Source: CAVVZJ01 sp963752755
Lineage (GTDB): Bacteria; Planctomycetota; Planctomycetia; Isosphaerales; Isosphaeraceae
Length of the DNA stretch: 13,982 bases
NCBI GenBank assembly: GCA_963752755.1
Contig: CAVVZJ010000019.1
Location: forward strand, 1-13,982
Direction of reading: 5' to 3'
Under the pieces are notes generated by a model, which was given only the letters and a program-made list of their open reading frames with translations, was not told the DNA's origin and made no database searches. Shown here piece after piece: positions 1 through 7,749 of this stretch (position 1 is its first letter; each line of letters opens with the position of its first letter). Position numbers and translations under genes: made by a program.

Positions 1-1639
1 CCGGGCGCACGACGTGGTTTGAAGTAACGAATGTTCAGGCGGCGTGCCGGTAAGAGCGATGGCCGCTGGCTTGGGCCTCGCCCCGAGCCAGAATCGGCTC
101 ATGGTCTCGGTCTCGCCCAGCGAGTCCGCCCGCAACTGGAGGATCGCCTCTGCGCCGGGCTCCGACCAGAACTTCTCACTCCCCTTGACCCGTTTGTTCA
201 TCATCTTGATCACCGACTCCACGGCGCTGGTCATGATCGGCAGACCCTGGCGGCGGTAGGCGTCATAACGCATGCGGTCGGCGTTGTTCTTCAGGTAACG
301 CAACGACTCGAAGACCAGCTTCCGAGGGTCGCTGTCGGCGCACCCCTGGGGCGGCGGCCCCAATTCCGCGGAACGCGTCTCCAACTGGCTCAAGATCGTC
401 GTCACCTGCCCCGACCAGACGGCCTGGATCCAACGCGTGTAGAACGCCTCCCCCTCGTCCTGCGGACGTCCCGCGAACGCCGCCGCGAACACGTAGCTCA
501 GGGCATGCACGAAGTCGAGGATCGGCGTGAAGGACGCGAAATGCCGCCGCTGGATCGTCCAGTTCACCGCCAGACCGTCGCCCAGGAATGCCTTGCGAGT
601 GGCCCCGAAGAAGTTCCGCTCCCAGGCCGCCTGATGCATCATCGGGCCGAATTCGTCGCTGCTCTTTCGGCTCGCCAGGACGCTACGGACCAGTCGCTTG
701 GGACGGCCCGGACGAGGCGGGCGATCCCGCCCCTGCGGGGATACCTCGTCCCGTTCTTGGCCCGTGTCTTTGGCCCCGAACTCCAGCCCGACCGGCAGGT
801 CGTGGCCCAGGCCACGCACCATCTCCTTGGTCCGCGTCAGGTCGAGGAAACACCGCGGCACGTCGGGGTCGGGATCGGCGGCATGGACCACGCTGTGGTA
901 GGTCTCCAGGACCGCGACTTTCGACTCCCGCCAGTGACTTTCCTGATGCGGCCCCGACGGGTCCGTGCGGATCTGCATCCGGCCGCCGTCGACCGAGGCC
1001 ATCGCCACCTGCGGAGAGGGCCGCTTCGGGTCGGCAACGACGTCCTTGGCCATGAGGGGAAGCCGCTGGTGTGCCGCGACGGCGGCGTCACGTTGGTCGA
1101 TCCGCTCCCGGCCGATCTTCCTGACGAGCCGCTCAACCGGCTTGGGCTTGATGTCCAGGTCCGAGAGTTCGGCGAGATCGCGGGACGCCTGCGAATAGGA
1201 AAGGCTGTTGACGCCGGCATGGACGACCTTCTGCTGGACGCGTGGGCTGAACCCGGAATGGTCAAGGCCCAGCGCCTGATTTTGAGGGGGAAAAAGCCCG
1301 CCGGCAGCGGGGGCAGTTGGCGACGCGTTCCTTCCAGGCGACCTCGCCCCGCGTGGTGGTGAGCACGCGGGGCTCGTCGGGTGCCTTTCGGGCCGCCCCG
1401 CCGCAGACGGGACATTCGCCCAGTTGCTCCTCGGGCCAGTCGTCCGCCTGCTCCTGGACATTGACCTCGATGAGTTGCCTGGCCATCTCGTCGCCCAGCG
1501 CCGCGGCGACGGCTTCCAGTTCCGAGAACTTGGTGCCCCGCGGCAGGCCGTCGGGGTAAAGTTCTCTGGCCAGTTCTCGGGCGACCTGGCTCAAGCGTGG
1601 GTGAAATTCCTTCCGAATCTCGGCAACGTCCTTACCCAT
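1..1639 (-). pseudogene. ISKra4-family transposase, frameshifted and open at window edge
   Basis: This is the transposase of the flanking IS. I chose ATG at 1639 because GGAGAGGG lies just upstream; an earlier in-frame ATG exists at 1729. The N-terminal part has paired CPVC and CPRC motifs, a zinc-ribbon-like pattern. The reading then breaks at the G5A5 run at 1286-1295: one extra base there would give CRRAFFPPQNQALGLDHSG. The downstream frame carries ASVDGGRMQIR (around 970-1005), a likely first catalytic Asp of a DDE nuclease, and SAVESVIKMMNKRVKGSE (around 180-240), with the likely catalytic Glu. The frame has no stop before base 1. The missing base could be a real inactivating deletion or a homopolymer consensus error. 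A programmed shift is less likely, because the step needed is +1/-2 rather than the common -1. Confidence 0.85.
3..21 (+). repeat. Terminal inverted repeat, left end of the IS
   Basis: The 19-mer starting GGGCGCACGACG is the reverse complement of bases 1727-1745 with one mismatch. It lies at the transposase 3' end, and the transposase frame is still open through it. Confidence 0.85.
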
Positions 1640-1726
1640 TCTCGCCGCCCTCTCCAAAGTAGCGCAGGAACTGACCGAAAGCCCCGAACTCCGATCGGCA
1701 AGATAGCATGGGTCCGCTTGGTGCTG

Positions 1727-1745
1727 CAAACCATGTCGTGCGCCC
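1727..1745 (-). repeat. Terminal inverted repeat, right end of the IS
   Basis: The partner of bases 3-21, with 18 of 19 matching. It lies upstream of the transposase start at 1639 and marks the IS/smpB boundary. Confidence 0.85.
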
Positions 1746-1771
1746 TGTTCCCGGGGTTGCCTGACCGACGA

Positions 1772-1801
1772 TTGCCGACGACAGCCCCGCGTCTTTATAA
1801 T
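1772..1801 (+). promoter_or_regulatory. Sigma70-like promoter for smpB
   Basis: TTGCCG at 1772-1777 and a perfect TATAAT at 1796-1801 are separated by 18 bp, about 50 bp upstream of the smpB ATG and immediately inside the IS boundary. Transcription should start near 1808. Seen in sequence only; activity is inferred. Confidence 0.65.
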
Positions 1802-1852
1802 TCGTTCACGACGCGGACGAACCGAGTGGGTCCGAACCGACAGGCGGCGACG

Positions 1853-2347
1853 ATGGCCAAGAAGGATAGCGGAAAAAGCAAAGGCAAGACCGAAGAGGTT
1901 GGTTTCAAGGTAGTTGCGCCAATCGCCGAGCCCGTTACGAGTACGAACTGCTCGAGAAGATCGAGGCGGGAATCGTCCTGAGCGGAACCGAGGTCAAGAG
2001 CCTTCGTAACGGCAAGGCCAGCCTAGAGGAAGCGTTTGCCAGCATCGACCGTGAGCGAAGTCTGGCTCTACGGTTGCGATATCCCGGAATACCTCCAGGC
2101 CAACCGCATGAACCATAAACCCAAACGACCTCGTAAACTTCTCCTCCACCGCCGTGAGATCGATCGGCTGGCAGCCAAGGCCACCGAACGCGGCCTGACC
2201 ATCGTCCCGCTCCAGATCTATTTCAAGAACGGCATCGCGAAGGTCGAAATCTGCATTGCCCGAGGCAAGAAAAGCTACGATAAGAGAGAATCCCTCAAGA
2301 AGCAGGACGCCAAACGCGACATCGACCGAGCCTTGCGACGCCGGTAA
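1853..2347 (+). pseudogene. smpB: SsrA-binding protein SmpB, two frame breaks
   Basis: SmpB binds tmRNA and brings it to stalled ribosomes for trans-translation. ATG at 1853 opens MAKKDSGKSKGKTEEVGFKV. The family pattern continues as NRRARYEYELLEKIEAGIVL and SGTEVKSLRNGKASLEEAF, then VWLYGCDIPEYLQANRMNHK, KRPRKLLLHRREIDRL and GIAKVEICIARGKKSYDKRE, ending in a basic tail. The rebuilt product is about 165 residues, normal for SmpB. It needs two compensating shifts: one near 1918-1921 (one base too few) and one near 2050-2060 (one base too many or two too few). As written, the first frame stops at 1979-1981. The segment between the breaks is perfectly conserved, so either the damage is very recent or these are consensus errors. 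ssrA follows 104 bp downstream. Confidence 0.92.
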
Positions 2348-2383
2348 TAATCCAACAACATACGCCAAATGTCGCGAACCTTC

Positions 2384-2411
2384 TTGACGAAAGTGTCGTA
2401 AGATCAATAAT
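2384..2411 (+). promoter_or_regulatory. Candidate promoter for ssrA
   Basis: TTGACG at 2384-2389 and AATAAT at 2406-2411 are 16 bp apart, in the smpB-ssrA gap. A transcript would start near 2418, leaving a leader of about 34 nt to be removed by RNase P at the tmRNA 5' end. Read-through from smpB is also possible. Confidence 0.5.
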
Positions 2412-2451
2412 GAAATCGTTCGGGTCCCAACCCAAACTTCTTTGACAAAAC

Positions 2452-2818
2452 GGGGGCGAACTAGGATCGACCGGATATCTGAGGTGAAAGGTGGCGTGCC
2501 GAGGTTGGTCAGCAGGCCTCGTTAAAAGCCGACCAAACCATAACTGCCAAGAGGACACCCTCTCTCCGTCTCGCTGCCTGACAGCAGTTGAACGGCCTCG
2601 CGACGAGTCTTCTCCCGCTAGACTCGGCCGGGGATCGCCAATGCGGGATCGCCTGAGCCAAACCGCCCATTGCGGCCCGGGTTAAATTCATGATGGGATA
2701 AGCCGAAGAGAACCCTGCCGGTCGAGGGCTCTAGGCCGACAACCAAATAGCAGGACTACGCACGTAGATGCCCTCACTGATGCGTCTCGGGACGCGGGTG
2801 CAATTCCCGCCGCCTCCA
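2452..2818 (+). ncRNA. ssrA: Transfer-messenger RNA (tmRNA, ssrA)
   Basis: tmRNA rescues stalled ribosomes with SmpB. The 5' end GGGGGCGAACUAGGAUCGACC and the 3' strand CGCCUCC (2811-2817) form a seven-pair tRNA-like acceptor stem with one G-U pair. The T-arm is GCGGG-UGCAAUU-CCCGC just upstream, followed by a discriminator A at 2818. CCA is not encoded. The length of 367 nt is normal for a one-piece tmRNA, and a tag frame sits in the usual position about 76 nt in. The 5' end follows a candidate promoter and the 3' end runs straight into an intrinsic terminator. Its 3' end is a common integration target, and an integrase gene lies 235 bp beyond. Confidence 0.97.
2528..2581 (+). other. tmRNA proteolysis-tag reading frame
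   Basis: After GUUAAAA, a resume codon GCC at 2528 opens a 17-codon frame, ADQTITAKRTPSLRLAA, closed by UGA at 2579-2581. It starts with Ala followed by an acidic residue and ends in a hydrophobic-Ala-Ala degron, as tags usually do. No experimental anchor for the resume codon is available here. Confidence 0.7.
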
Positions 2819-2824
2819 CTTTCA

Positions 2825-2863
2825 AGCCCACTTGCGATTCGTCGCAAGTGGGCTTTTTCTTTT
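2825..2863 (+). terminator. Intrinsic terminator of ssrA
   Basis: A perfect 13-bp stem (2825-2837 with 2842-2854) closes a UUCG tetraloop and is followed by a T-rich tract (TTTTTCTTTT). It begins seven bases after the tmRNA discriminator base. Confidence 0.93.
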
Positions 2864-2918
2864 GGCTTACGTCGATCAAGCTGAGAGCCTGCACGCCCCG
2901 AAATGGCTCCGGAGGCCC

Positions 2919-3028
2919 GTTTTCTGTCTAGTTTCGGGCGGTTTTCTGTCTAGTTTCCTCCTTGCCGAAGTGTCGGGACGGAGGTACTATCCCCGAAAAC
3001 AGACCCGAAACTAGACAGAAAACAGACA
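2919..3028. repeat. Direct and inverted repeat cluster between ssrA and integrase
   Basis: GTTTTCTGTCTAGTTTC occurs directly at 2919-2935 and 2941-2957 and exactly inverted at 3007-3023. The first and third copies match over 20 bp (2919-2938 versus 3004-3023). A shorter piece, GAAAACAGAC, recurs at 2995-3004 and 3018-3027. The cluster fills the gap between the tmRNA terminator and the integrase start, so arm-type integrase binding sites or an operator for the integrase promoter are the natural readings. Function is inferred. Confidence 0.75.
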
Positions 3029-3053
3029 GCCGACTCCGGCCTCGGGGGCGCTG

Positions 3054-4846
3054 ATGTACGACAAGAAGCTCAAGCGGGGCAAGGACGGCCTGTTCACCCG
3101 CTACATCGGGCAGAACAGCCGGGGCGTGGCCGAGAAGTTCCGCCTGGGATACGACCAGGAGGCCGCCGAGCAGAAAGTCCGGCTCATCGCCGCCCTCTGG
3201 ACCGAGATCGAGAAGCACGCCCCGCCCGGACACAAGCCGTCCTGGGACGCCGAGAGCCTGGCCTCTGCCAAGGCGATCGCCAAGGGCGAGCCCCCGAAGC
3301 TGCCGAAGCACCGGTACGAATTTCCCGACCAGTACGTCCGGCGGGTCGCCGAGGTCAGCCAGGCGACCGGCGTCCGCTTCGAGCCCGCCCGTCCCGCCGA
3401 CTACCAGTTCGGTCTCGACTCGCTCCAGGACGAGATCGCCCAGTCTCGCCAGGCCCTCTCGTCCTCCCAGGAGGTCAAGGAGGCGACCGGGACGACGCTC
3501 GGGAAGGCGGTGGGCGCCTACGAGGCCCACGTCCGGCGGTCATTCACCGGCCCCGACGGCTACCTCCGGCCCTGGGGCCGTACCAAGCTCGACCAACTGG
3601 ACTCGATCCGGCTCTACCTCGCCGACGAGCGGTTCGGGGGCCGGGATTTCCTCAAGCTCGACCTCGCCGAACTGTCCTACGGGCGGTGCGACGAGGTGTA
3701 CGGGGTCTTCCGGCGGCGCCCCCTGACCCTCCGCAGCAAGCTCCAGAAGCGGATGGCCCCCTCCTCGGCCAAGAACCTCATCAAGGAACTCGGCAACTTC
3801 TTCGACTGGCTGGACGGGGCCGAGGAGTTCGACTGGACCCTCCCCCGCCGCTTCCGCTCGATCAAGAAGACTCCGGACGACCTGACGGCCCCCGAGCACG
3901 TACGACCGCCGCCTGGCCCGGGAGAAGCTGGTGATCCCGGACGAGCACCTCAAGGTGCTGTTCGAGTACGCCCTGCCGATCGAGCGGCTGCTCTTGCTGC
4001 TGGGGCTCAATTGCGCCTTCGCCGCCTCGGAGATCGGTCAGCTACGCAAGGGGTTCCTGAAGCTGGACCGGTCGATCATCGAGGGCATCCGGTTCAAGTC
4101 GGGCAACGACTCCAAGCACTGGCTCTGGGACCAGACCCGGGCCGGGCTGGAGTGGATGCTCGCCCAGCGGCGGCACGTCAAGGCGAGCCCGCCCCGAGGA
4201 TCGGGACATCGTGTTCGTCACCGAGCGGGGCAAGCCGCTCTGGCACTACACCAAGAAGGGGAACGTCTCCGACGGGGTGAGCAACGTCTGGTACCGCCTG
4301 ATCCGCCGGGTGCGCAAGGATCGGCCCGAGTTCCCCTCGTACAGCTTCAACAAGCTGCGGAAGACCTCGGCGACCCGCATCCTGGAGATCGCCGACGCCG
4401 AGACGGCCTCGATGATCCTGGCCCACAAGACGATCGGCGAGGACGAACTGCTGCACCACTACGCCCTGCTGCCCTGGGAGAAACTCTTTGCGGCCCAGCG
4501 GCGCCTGGGGGAGCAGCTTGCACCCGTGCTGGAGGCCGGCGCCCCGGACCCATGGGCGACGAAGCCCGAGCGGATTCACATGGGAGTCGCCAAGGTGAAG
4601 AAACTGCGGGAACTCCGGGAGGCGGGAGTACCGCCGAAGGAGATCGCCAAGAGTTTGAAGATTTCCGTCGCTTCGGTCCATCGCCTCGCACCTGCGTCCC
4701 GTACGAAGGACGCGACCCCCGAATCCCACCGGTCCGAGGAGTCCCGCGAGCGTCGGGACGAACGGCCCGGAATCGAGGCCCCCGGAGCCGGAGGATGGCC
4801 TCGTGAGTGTCGAGGGCCGGGGCGAGCGGGACTGAGCCTCCGGTGA
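3054..4846 (+). pseudogene. Tyrosine-recombinase integrase with C-terminal HTH-like tail, two frame breaks
   Basis: A site-specific recombinase of about 597 rebuilt residues, probably responsible for insertion at the tmRNA gene. The N-terminal arm- and core-binding part includes SSAKNLIKELGNFFDWLDGA. The catalytic half shows FAASEIGQLRKGFLKLD (box I), YSFNKLRKTSATRI (box II), MILAHKTIGEDELLHHYALL and the likely nucleophile Tyr at 4460-4462. The usual box I Arg aligns with Ala, and the His of HxxR is Asn. Near the end, LREAGVPPKEIAKSLKISVA resembles a resolvase-type helix-turn-helix. Two single-base gains in C runs, at 3889-3893 and 4192-4195, break the frame; after each, the family pattern resumes (STYDRRLAREKLVIPDEHLK; EDRDIVFVTERGKPLWHY). 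It is either a recently disabled gene or an intact one with consensus errors. Confidence 0.88.
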
Positions 4847-4879
4847 TCCGGGGACGCCCCCGCCCTCGTCACCCTCAGT

Positions 4880-5193
4880 CCTACTCGATCCGGCGGTCCA
4901 GGAGCAGTCGATGCAGCCCTTGAATCCCTGGTACGTCGGGCACGACTTCGCTGAATGCTCCAGCAGCCGCTCATCGCCTCCCGGTCGCCCGCCTGGGCCT
5001 TGATCGGGTAACGGAGCCGGATGCGGGTTATCTTCAGGACGCCGTTCATAACCTCGATGCCCTCCTTGACATCCACCGAGATGTTATCATGATAACGCAC
5101 GCTGACAAGTAGCGGCCTTGGGCCGACCGGCATTCTCAAGCGGGTGAACATAACATTGATCGCGGTTCGCCCGCTAAGGGAGCGTAGCGTCAC
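4880..5193 (-). pseudogene. OsmC-family protein remnant
   Basis: OsmC/Ohr proteins are cysteine-based peroxidases. Here only about the last two-thirds of the fold can be read: TAINVMFTRLRMPVGP, then EVMNGVLKITRIRLRYPIKA, then after a one-step frame break near 4968-4972, RLLEHSAKSCPTYQGFKGCI. The last stretch matches the usual second-cysteine region. In the first helix, the position normally occupied by catalytic Cys reads Arg (SGRTAIN). No N-terminal strands or convincing start are visible. I call it a decayed gene. The family call is from recalled patterns, and the exact ends are approximate. Confidence 0.55.
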
Positions 5194-5604
5194 CAGTTAA
5201 TAACGGTGGTGGTCGCGGCGTTGTCCGTTTGGACAAGCGGTGCCTGGGAAGGTCTTCCTCCAGGTCGCTCCAGCAGCGGAAGCCTCGCCGCATTGTCCAA
5301 AATCGAACAATTGCGTGCTCACCTAATAAAGGCTTGAGGCTCCAGCCGGCGGGGAGGATCAAACATAGGCCGGCGTTCATATTCCGACTCTCGTTGCGAA
5401 GTCGGAAACTTCCCGCTGGGAATAAGTCCGCTGAAATCCTGGTACCATCCCGATCTCGGTCTCTCGAATAGGGACTCCTGGAGACCGGGCCGAACCCAAG
5501 GCCGTGCCAGCGCGTCTCCCTCGGGAAGGAAATGGTTCCGGAGAGCCGGAGGTACCCATGAGCGCGTTGGTTAATGATGTGCCAGTCCACGCCAGAGGAA
5601 CGCG
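5194..5604. other. Stretch without a recognisable gene
   Basis: Open frames exist on both strands, but none shows a family pattern or a good ribosome site. It holds two TTGTCC-headed inverted repeats: TTGTCC-GTTT-GGACAA at 5221-5236 and the looser TTGTCC-N6-GAACAA at 5293-5310. Their different spacing argues against one shared dimeric operator. Confidence 0.4.
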
Positions 5605-5805
5605 ATGAGCCGCAACGCGATCGTGACGGGCGGCTGGTCGGACGACGAGTCGCGCGCCCGCTACGAGGCGGGCTGGCCCGGTCCGGCGCACGTCAACGAG
5701 GGCTGGGGGCCGCACAGCTTCTCCGAGGACCCGGAGTTCCACTGCCGATGCCAGGGGGTGCCGTTGCCCGACCCGGACGAACCCGGGGCGGGTACGGATC
5801 GGTGA
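5605..5805 (+). CDS. Small hypothetical protein, 66 aa
   Basis: ATG at 5605 follows AGAGGAA by five bases. The product starts MSRNAIVTGGWSDDESRARY and is acidic, with an HCRC pair in the second half (FHCRCQGVPLPDPDEPG). No signal peptide or membrane segment is seen, and I do not recognise a family. It is convergent with the zinc-ribbon gene, whose stop lies 22 bp beyond. A longer frame in another register overlaps it but lacks a ribosome site. Real but unassigned is the best reading. Confidence 0.45.
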   Translation: MSRNAIVTGGWSDDESRARYEAGWPGPAHVNEGWGPHSFSEDPEFHCRCQGVPLPDPDEPGAGTDR

Positions 5806-5827
5806 CGGTGGACCGGGGCCGCCCCGG

Positions 5828-6337
5828 TCATCCGAAGTTCCAGCGCCGAGATAATTCGGCGCCGCAGACCTGACAGCGGTACCAGCCGTCCTTGACCGCG
5901 TTCCTCTGCCCGCACGCCTCGCAGAGACGGAAGATCACCTCGGTCGTGAACCCGCCGGGGTGGACCAAGCCGAGGCGTTCCAGGGCCTCCCGCACGGCCC
6001 CCCATGATCCGGGCTCGGGGCAGTACCCGGTCGAGAGATTGCTGGCCTCCTCGACGCACAGGTCCTCTTCGGGGCTGAAGAATATCTCCCCGGCGGCGAG
6101 GACCGGCTCTCCCCCGGCGCAGGCGACGTGCTCCGAGCGCCTGTCGGCCAGCAGGAGCCAGCCCTCAAGGTCGATGACAAACGTGGCGGCCACCAGGCCG
6201 GCGACCGTCTCCGGGCTCGTGTCGGCGATCCAACGCCTCACGTCGTCGGGGGAACCGATGCGTCGGCCCGCCGGCCTCGATCGCGCCCGGATGCGAAACT
6301 CCTCGGGGCCGACGTAGCGGTAGAGCCGGGGCATCAT
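5828..6337 (-). CDS. Conserved hypothetical protein with C-terminal zinc ribbon
   Basis: A 169-residue protein starting MMPRLYRYVGPEEFRIRAR. The middle contains ATFVIDLEGWLLLADRRSEH and a STGYCPEPGSW motif; the end is a CEACGQRN...CQVCG zinc ribbon followed by WNFG. I recall similar proteins in planctomycetes with no assigned function. The start at 6337 is supported by GGGAAGG about ten bases upstream, within the end of the preceding gene; ATG at 6334 is an alternative. It is the second gene of a tight leftward pair with the ATP-grasp fragment, six bases apart. The wording of the middle domain suggests it may read or bind another protein or substrate, but no function can be given. Confidence 0.8.
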   Translation of the reverse strand: MMPRLYRYVGPEEFRIRARSRPAGRRIGSPDDVRRWIADTSPETVAGLVAATFVIDLEGWLLLADRRSEHVACAGGEPVLAAGEIFFSPEEDLCVEEASNLSTGYCPEPGSWGAVREALERLGLVHPGGFTTEVIFRLCEACGQRNAVKDGWYRCQVCGAELSRRWNFG

Positions 6338-6343
6338 GGCGGG

Positions 6344-6568
6344 TTACCTTCCCGGAGCCACCGCGATGGTGGCCGCCCGCAGCACCTCCAGGACATTCAG
6401 AGGGTCGCACCCGTAGATGCCGGCCCCCGACGCCTCGTTCGCCTCCACGATCACCGCGCCCCGGCCCCGGATGACCCCGGCGTCGAGGACGAAGGCGTCG
6501 GGCAATTCCACGGTCGGGTCGGCGAGCAGGCGATCGTTCCGTGAAGCGGGATGTCCGGCTTGCCCCAC
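6344..6568 (-). pseudogene. C-terminal fragment of an ATP-grasp-like protein
   Basis: The stretch ELPDAFVLDAGVIRGRGAVI continuing to VEANEASGAGIYGCDPLNVL has the look of the last catalytic strands of ATP-grasp (R2K/DUF4343-like) proteins, where a Glu-x-Asn binds metal (VEAN here). About 60 such residues are present, while the family normally has well over 200. The upstream bases (above about 6515) give no further family pattern, so the gene has lost its 5' part. The stop TAA is six bases before the zinc-ribbon gene, so the two were probably one operon. Assignment is by recalled pattern. Confidence 0.5.
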
Positions 6569-6930
6569 CGACCAAAGAAGCGTCGAAGGTTAAGACGCCT
6601 CGGTGGCCCCCTTGGGTTCGCGGGGGGCGAGGTCTCTCAAGCGAAGCACAACAGGAGACGCGGAGATCAGATTGGCAACCGCTCAGGTTACTGAGTCTGG
6701 CGGAAGAACACGGCATCCGGCGCTGTATCCTTCTCTTCAAGGTCAGGGACAGCATCGAACCGGTCGAGACCCTGCTCGACATTCGGGACGAGGACCTGTC
6801 CAAGATGATCCCGTCCGAGACCTTGGCGAGGATCATGGAGAAGGGTCGTAAGCGCGACCGACTGTCTACCGCATCGACCGCCAGTCCGGCAGCCCTTGCT
6901 TCATCCGCCGGGTCGCCGCCGTCGGGCTGA
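6541..6930 (+). CDS. Unrecognised ORF, perhaps a gene remnant
   Basis: Only the centre (about 6680-6865) looks like real protein: WQPLRLLSLAEEHGIRRCIL, then LFKVRDSIEPVETLLDIRDE and DLSKMIPSETLARIMEKGRK. Its balanced hydrophobic and charged pattern predicts mixed helix and strand. The first 45 codons are low complexity, and the last 22 are antisense to the neighbouring pRiA4b-like gene. No ribosome site is seen before the ATG. It may be the stump of a gene cut on both sides. I cannot name a family. Confidence 0.3.
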   Translation: MKRDVRLAPPTKEASKVKTPRWPPWVRGGRGLSSEAQQETRRSDWQPLRLLSLAEEHGIRRCILLFKVRDSIEPVETLLDIRDEDLSKMIPSETLARIMEKGRKRDRLSTASTASPAALASSAGSPPSG

Positions 6931-7749
6931 ACGTCTCGGGGTCGAACCTGCCGCCGGCCCACTCCAATAGCTCGTCATGCTCCTCGTGGTCGGGGTCGGC
7001 GATGGCCTGGAGGAAGTCCGCGTAGCCCCAGACCCCTCCCACGTCCTCCGGCGGGCACGCCCCCTCGCCCTCCACGCAACGCGGATACCGCTCCCCCGGC
7101 TCGGCGGAGGGGCGACCCTCGAAGAGGACCTCGTGCTGCCAGCCGTCGCCGAAGTCGTACTCGTATTCGAGCGACAACGGCTTCTCGTCGCGGGGCAGGA
7201 TGGCGCTCAGCAGGGTCGTGGTGGAGTCCCGGTAGCCCATCTCGCCGAAGTTCTCGGCCATCAGCATCGGGTCGCCGTAGAGCGTGCCGCCGATCCGGAA
7301 GTGGTGTAGATGCGAGTTGGTCCAGCCCATGGCCGTCTGGATGTGCTCGTGGAGCCGGTCGAGGGTGTCGTCCCTGACCCGGATGCGGCGCCAGATCGGG
7401 CGGGGGGCGTCCCGGAGCGTGACCTTGAACTGGTAGACCTCGCCGGTGGCCACGGCGGGCGCCGGCCTGCCGGTGGCCTCCTCGCCCTCGCGGACCCAAA
7501 CCCACTCGGTCCGGATGCCCAGGTCGCGCCGGACCTTGTAGTAGAGGGGGCTGCTGATCTCCCCGGGGTGCCCGGCCTTCTGCCAACGGCGGTTGATCTG
7601 ACGGAGGTCGAGGTCGGGGTTGCGGCCCAGAGCCTTGCGGAGGAAGTCCGACTTGGTGACCCGCTTCTCGGCCTTCTTCTGTCCCTCCGATCTCGTGAGG
7701 GGTTGCCGGGGGTCGGCGATACGACTGGAGTCTTATCGCAGGTACTCAT
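6866..7749 (-). CDS. Plasmid pRiA4b ORF-3-like protein with N-terminal HTH-like domain, one frame break
   Basis: The main domain (from about 7440 leftward) starts YQFKVTLRDAPRPIWRRIRV and includes HEHIQTAMGWTNSHLHHF and EYEYDFGDGWQHEVLFEG, typical of PF07929, a family named from a plasmid ORF and found in IS1096-type passengers; its biochemical role is unknown to me. Before it lies a helical segment, KSDFLRKALGRNPDLDLRQI, then INRRWQKAGHPGEISSPLYY, which resembles an N-terminal domain I recall from planctomycete proteins. ATG at 7749 overlaps the tfoX-like stop as ATGA, showing translational coupling. The reading from that ATG (MSTCDKTPVVSPTPG) must shift frame near 7670-7690 to reach the domain. 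Without the shift only a GTG at 7453 starts the main domain. Confidence 0.82.

Larger units (their letters stand above)
1..1745 (-). mobile_element. ISKra4-type insertion sequence, left edge at window start
   Basis: A leftward transposase fills the segment between two matching terminal inverted repeats: bases 3-21 and bases 1727-1745 agree at 18 of 19 positions when one is reverse-complemented. The size of about 1.74 kb, single transposase gene and protein motifs fit the ISKra4 family. The inner copy sits 26 bp upstream of the -35 element of the smpB promoter, so the insertion reaches almost to that promoter without destroying it. The left target-site duplication cannot be checked because only two bases precede the repeat. 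Family assignment rests on recalled protein motifs. Confidence 0.85.

Noticed and set aside
1286..1295. Programmed frameshift in the IS transposase
   Set aside because: The step needed is +1 (or -2), while IS elements usually use -1 slippage; the site is a plain homopolymer pair, so a lost base is simpler.
31..1362. Long rightward open frame (443 codons)
   Set aside because: It is antisense to the transposase, has no family pattern and reflects GC-rich codon shadowing.
2919..3028. CRISPR array
   Set aside because: Only three copies, one inverted, with unequal spacing and no cas genes; better read as protein binding sites.
2928..4010. Leftward frames over the integrase N-terminal half
   Set aside because: They are antisense to the integrase and low in complexity.
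4788..4845. Terminator after the integrase from CCGGAGG/CCTCCGG inverted repeat
   Set aside because: The arms are short, about 45 bases apart, and no T tract follows.
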